This document shows, piece by piece, positions 5,456-8,190 of a stretch of 8,190 bases of DNA. Origin of the DNA: UMGS1484 sp045661365 (GTDB lineage: Bacteria; Bacillota; Clostridia; Oscillospirales; Acutalibacteraceae). The DNA is taken from assembly GCA_045661365.1 (NCBI GenBank), contig JAZRFL010000218.1, positions 1 through 8,190 of the forward strand. Reading direction: 5' to 3'. The notes under the pieces were generated by a model. That model did no database searches. It was given only the letters and a program-made list of their open reading frames with translations, and was not told the origin of the DNA. Within the stretch, counting starts at the first letter, position 1, and every line of letters starts with the position of its first letter. A program made the translations under genes and the position numbers.

Positions 5456-6520
5456 TTATCTGTCTTTAAATTTATTGCTTCGTACGGGATGCCGCAGTTT
5501 CCGCAATGCTTTCGCCTCGATTTGACGAATCCGTTCACGCGTAACGTCAAATTGAGACCCTACTTCCTCCAAGGTATGGCAGCGACCGTCACGCAAGCCA
5601 AAACGCAACCGCACCACTTCCTCTTCGCGAGGGGTCAAGGTTTTCAGCACAGCATCGATATCTTCATTGGTGATCTTTTTCATGGCCGACTCGTCGGGTG
5701 CGGTAGCATCTTCATCACGAATAAAGTCTACCAAACGACTGTCTTCTTCGGGGCCTATGGGAGTTTCCATGGAAACCGGTTCTTGGGCAACCCGCATAAT
5801 TTCACGCACCCGTTCCACAGTAAGTCCCATAAACTCTGCCAATTGTTCTTCGCTGGGATCGTAACCGTTTTCGTGCAACAATTGACTATGTGCTTTTTTC
5901 AAGCGGTTGATGGTTTCAACCATATGAACAGGAATGCGAATGGTTCTGGCCTGATCGGCAATGGCACGAGTAATCGCCTGCCGAATCCACCACGTAGCAT
6001 AAGTAGAAAACTTAAATCCTTTGGTATAGTCGAATTTTTCTACTGCTTTGATTAACCCCACGTTACCTTCTTGAATCAAATCCAAGAAATGCATACCGCG
6101 TCCCACATACCGTTTGGCAATAGACACTACAAGACGCAGGTTTGCTTCAGTCAGCCGTTTTTTTGCCTTGTCATTGCCATCGGCAATTTTCATGGCTAAA
6201 TCAATTTCTTCTTCGGCAGTCAACAGCGGAACACGACCGATTTCTTTCAAATACAGTTTCACGGGATCATCTAACGCAACCCCTTCAATTCCAATGTCAT
6301 CTTCAAAATCTTCGGTAGGAATTTCTTCCACTGCCAATTCTTCCGCAGTGGGATCCATAAAATCCAAGTCCAACAGAGGTACTTCAGCATCTTCTCCCTC
6401 TAAATTAGGATCAAGGTCGTCTAAGCTGGGCAAATAATCCTCTTGCTGATCATCTATTGCCTGAACTTGATCTTGTTTTTCCTTTTCGCTGTTAACAGCC
6501 TTTTTTTCATCCTGAATCAT
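5456..6520 (-). CDS. rpoD: Primary RNA polymerase sigma factor RpoD/SigA
   Basis: This is the housekeeping sigma factor that directs RNA polymerase to -35/-10 promoters. At 354 aa it is slightly shorter than Bacillus SigA. Region 1.2 starts near 84 (DDPVKLYLKEIGRVPLL). Region 2 covers about 124-196 with ANLRLVVSIAKRYVGRG, DLIQEGNVGL, FSTYATWWIRQAITRAIADQ and RTIRIPVHM, which includes the -10 recognition helix. Region 3 follows (about 203-285), and region 4 lies at about 290-348 with LTPREEEVVRLRFGL and the helix-turn-helix VTRERIRQIEAKALRKLRHP. The first 83 residues are highly acidic and of low complexity, and no standard region 1.1 is visible. ATG 6520 overlaps the dnaG TGA as ATGA, with GGGAG 10 nt upstream. 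The dnaG-rpoD pairing is the conserved macromolecular synthesis operon. Confidence 0.97.
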   Translation of the reverse strand: MIQDEKKAVNSEKEKQDQVQAIDDQQEDYLPSLDDLDPNLEGEDAEVPLLDLDFMDPTAEELAVEEIPTEDFEDDIGIEGVALDDPVKLYLKEIGRVPLLTAEEEIDLAMKIADGNDKAKKRLTEANLRLVVSIAKRYVGRGMHFLDLIQEGNVGLIKAVEKFDYTKGFKFSTYATWWIRQAITRAIADQARTIRIPVHMVETINRLKKAHSQLLHENGYDPSEEQLAEFMGLTVERVREIMRVAQEPVSMETPIGPEEDSRLVDFIRDEDATAPDESAMKKITNEDIDAVLKTLTPREEEVVRLRFGLRDGRCHTLEEVGSQFDVTRERIRQIEAKALRKLRHPVRSNKFKDR

Positions 6521-8190
6521 GATTCAGCCACTCCCTTGTTTTTGTTTTTTACCAATTCGGTCATTTTTTGTATATAGTCATCGTCATTGTCGGAATCGAC
6601 ATGGCGAAGTTTTTCTTTTAAAGCCTCTTCTTGCATGATTTGATAATACATAGCACATTCTTCCAAAGAATTGCCGCGTTGCGCTCCTATGGATTGCAAC
6701 CGAACCAAACGCCCCATTTCATCGCCGGTAAACCGATCACCCATTAAAGTAATATCAAACGATTTTCCCTGACGACTGCGCAGGAGCAATTCTTCATAGA
6801 CCTTACGATTAAAGTCGGTCATAAAATCCCGACCTGTTACTTTTTGCGCTACGATCGGCACAAAATCTTGGTGATTTAACAAAACCGAAAGCAAGCCCTC
6901 TTCTGCGTTGGCCGCACGACGATACAACACCCGTTTTTGATCGACCGTATCGGTATGAATCGGTTTGGTCGCACGGCGAATTTGCTCATTTTGCCGCTCA
7001 CGTTGAATGACTTTCCCTTGGCTTTTGGCAGCACGAAACACCGAATCTTTGGAAACCGAGCATTGTTGCGCCACTCGTGCGGCATACACATCGGCTTCAA
7101 CCGGAGAATCCAATGCACCGATCACCTTGGCCGCCCGCTCCAAATATGCCACCTTATGTGTGTCGTCTGCTAAATTTAATCCTTGAGAAGCACAAAAAAG
7201 CTTATATTCGGTTGCGGTTGCCGCTTCTTCCAGCAACTTTTTGAATTTTGTGGGACCGTCATCACCGTAACGTTTTAAAAATTCATCCGGATCTTTTCCA
7301 TCAGGAATCCGCAACACTCGTATTTTTAAGCCGGTCTTTTCCAAAATTCCCAATGCACGATCGGTTGCTTTTTGTCCCGCTTGATCCGCATCGAACACCA
7401 AAACCAATTCCTTGGTATACCGAGAAAGTAGCTGAGCCTGTTCTTCGGTAAACGCAGTCCCCAACGGGGCAACCGCGTTTTGAAATCCTGCCTGATGCAA
7501 GGCAATTACGTCCATATATCCTTCACACAACAGCAGTTGTTCCCCGCCATGGGTTTTAGCAAAATTCAACGCGTAAACATTGTGACTTTTTTTGAACACA
7601 GGAGTATCGGACGTATTGATGTATTTGGCGGTATCCTCCTCTTTCATACGACGTCCACCAAATGCGATCACATTCCCACGCACGTCCAAAATCGGGAACA
7701 TGGCGCGGTCACGAAAACGATCCAGCACGCGGCCGTTGCGGCTTTTGAAAGTAACCCCTGCCAAAAGCATTTGCTCTTCGGTGAACCCTTTGCTTTTCAA
7801 ATGGTCACACAAATCGCTCCACCCGTCGGTGGCGTACCCCAAGCCAAAATGCACGATGGTAGCATCACTCATGCCGCGATCTTGAAAATACCGATACGTT
7901 TGATTCCCTCTGGGTGATTTTAGCATAGCGTGATAAAAACGCGCGGTTTCACGGTTGATCGAATAAATGGTACGTTTGAGCGTAGCGGCGGAATCGTCGT
8001 ACCCTTCCTGCGGCATTTGCATACCGCTTCGATCTGCCAAAAACTTCACCGCATCTATGTAATCCAGGTTTTCCATCAATCGAATAAACCGAATTACATC
8101 GCCTCCCGTCCCACAACCGAAACAATAAAACGAGCCGTTTTCGGGATATAGGGTAAATGACGGCGTCTTTTCGTTGTGAAACGGACACAG
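6517..8190 (-). CDS. dnaG: DNA primase DnaG (5' end outside window)
   Basis: DNA primase makes RNA primers at the replication fork and works with the DnaB helicase. The frame is open to the right window edge with 557 codons visible. It begins inside the zinc-binding domain: LCPFHNEKTPSF (visible residues 1-12, Cys2 and His5) and FYCFGCGTGG (Cys23, Cys26), so probably only some 40 N-terminal residues are missing. The catalytic core follows with RFRDRAMFPI (158-167) and IAFGGR (175-180). The Toprim metal site is LCEGYMDVIAL (from about 221), VFDADQAG (265-272) and PDGKDPDEF (296-304). The C-terminal part (AEEGLLSVLLNHQDF onward) matches the helicase-interacting domain. A TTG at 8079 is not the start, since the zinc motif is encoded upstream of it in the same frame. 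The TGA stop overlaps the rpoD ATG by four bases. Confidence 0.96.
   Translation of the reverse strand: MCPFHNEKTPSFTLYPENGSFYCFGCGTGGDVIRFIRLMENLDYIDAVKFLADRSGMQMPQEGYDDSAATLKRTIYSINRETARFYHAMLKSPRGNQTYRYFQDRGMSDATIVHFGLGYATDGWSDLCDHLKSKGFTEEQMLLAGVTFKSRNGRVLDRFRDRAMFPILDVRGNVIAFGGRRMKEEDTAKYINTSDTPVFKKSHNVYALNFAKTHGGEQLLLCEGYMDVIALHQAGFQNAVAPLGTAFTEEQAQLLSRYTKELVLVFDADQAGQKATDRALGILEKTGLKIRVLRIPDGKDPDEFLKRYGDDGPTKFKKLLEEAATATEYKLFCASQGLNLADDTHKVAYLERAAKVIGALDSPVEADVYAARVAQQCSVSKDSVFRAAKSQGKVIQRERQNEQIRRATKPIHTDTVDQKRVLYRRAANAEEGLLSVLLNHQDFVPIVAQKVTGRDFMTDFNRKVYEELLLRSRQGKSFDITLMGDRFTGDEMGRLVRLQSIGAQRGNSLEECAMYYQIMQEEALKEKLRHVDSDNDDDYIQKMTELVKNKNKGVAES

Noticed and set aside
5489..6055. Plus-strand open frame of 188 aa opposite rpoD
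   Set aside because: It is an antisense shadow of the strongly conserved sigma regions 2 to 4 and looks non-protein-like.
7949..8188. Separate open frame of 79 aa on the minus strand at the right edge
   Set aside because: It is out of frame with dnaG, which is open through the same region and encodes the primase zinc motif; the 79-aa frame matches nothing I recognise.

Overview
The window looks like a chromosomal segment of a low-to-moderate GC Gram-positive bacterium, most likely a member of the Clostridia. The evidence is a dnaG-rpoD pair with a short SigA-type sigma factor, a SipW/ER-type signal peptidase, strong purine-rich Shine-Dalgarno sites, and frequent GTG starts. The placement is an inference from gene content, not a phylogeny. 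No mobile element, CRISPR array, tRNA or rRNA was seen.

Left arm, plus strand (1-1532): the 3' part of tyrA (prephenate dehydrogenase) is followed 15 bp later by a class I, AroG-like DAHP synthase. The first step of the shikimate pathway and the tyrosine branch step are therefore co-transcribed. A 20-bp perfect hairpin (1541-1586) ends this operon and also serves the genes converging from the right.

Middle, minus strand (1592-3360): a two-gene envelope module. A consensus promoter with an extended -10 drives a signal peptidase I of the SipW/ER type. This protein carries an unusual C-terminal coiled coil and acidic tail. Next is an unrecognised single-pass membrane protein with an extracytoplasmic beta-rich domain, which is a candidate partner or substrate.

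Right arm, minus strand (3380-8190): a tightly packed operon read right to left as dnaG (5' end beyond the window), rpoD, an Mrp/NBP35-type Fe-S carrier ATPase, a CGAxxG-motif four-cysteine putative redox protein, and a PHP-family histidinol-phosphatase-like enzyme. dnaG/rpoD overlap in ATGA. The mrp stop codon lies between the next gene's ribosome binding site and its start, and the redox gene overlaps hisK by 11 bp. Translational coupling is therefore likely through most of the operon. No strong terminator separates hisK from the signal peptidase promoter, so some readthrough is possible.

Most of the window is ordinary housekeeping DNA. The parts that deserve a second look are the signal peptidase plus membrane protein pair, the coupling of an Fe-S carrier to a four-Cys protein, and the sigma factor whose N-terminus lacks a recognisable region 1.1. 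I did not find convincing evidence for a wholly new system.
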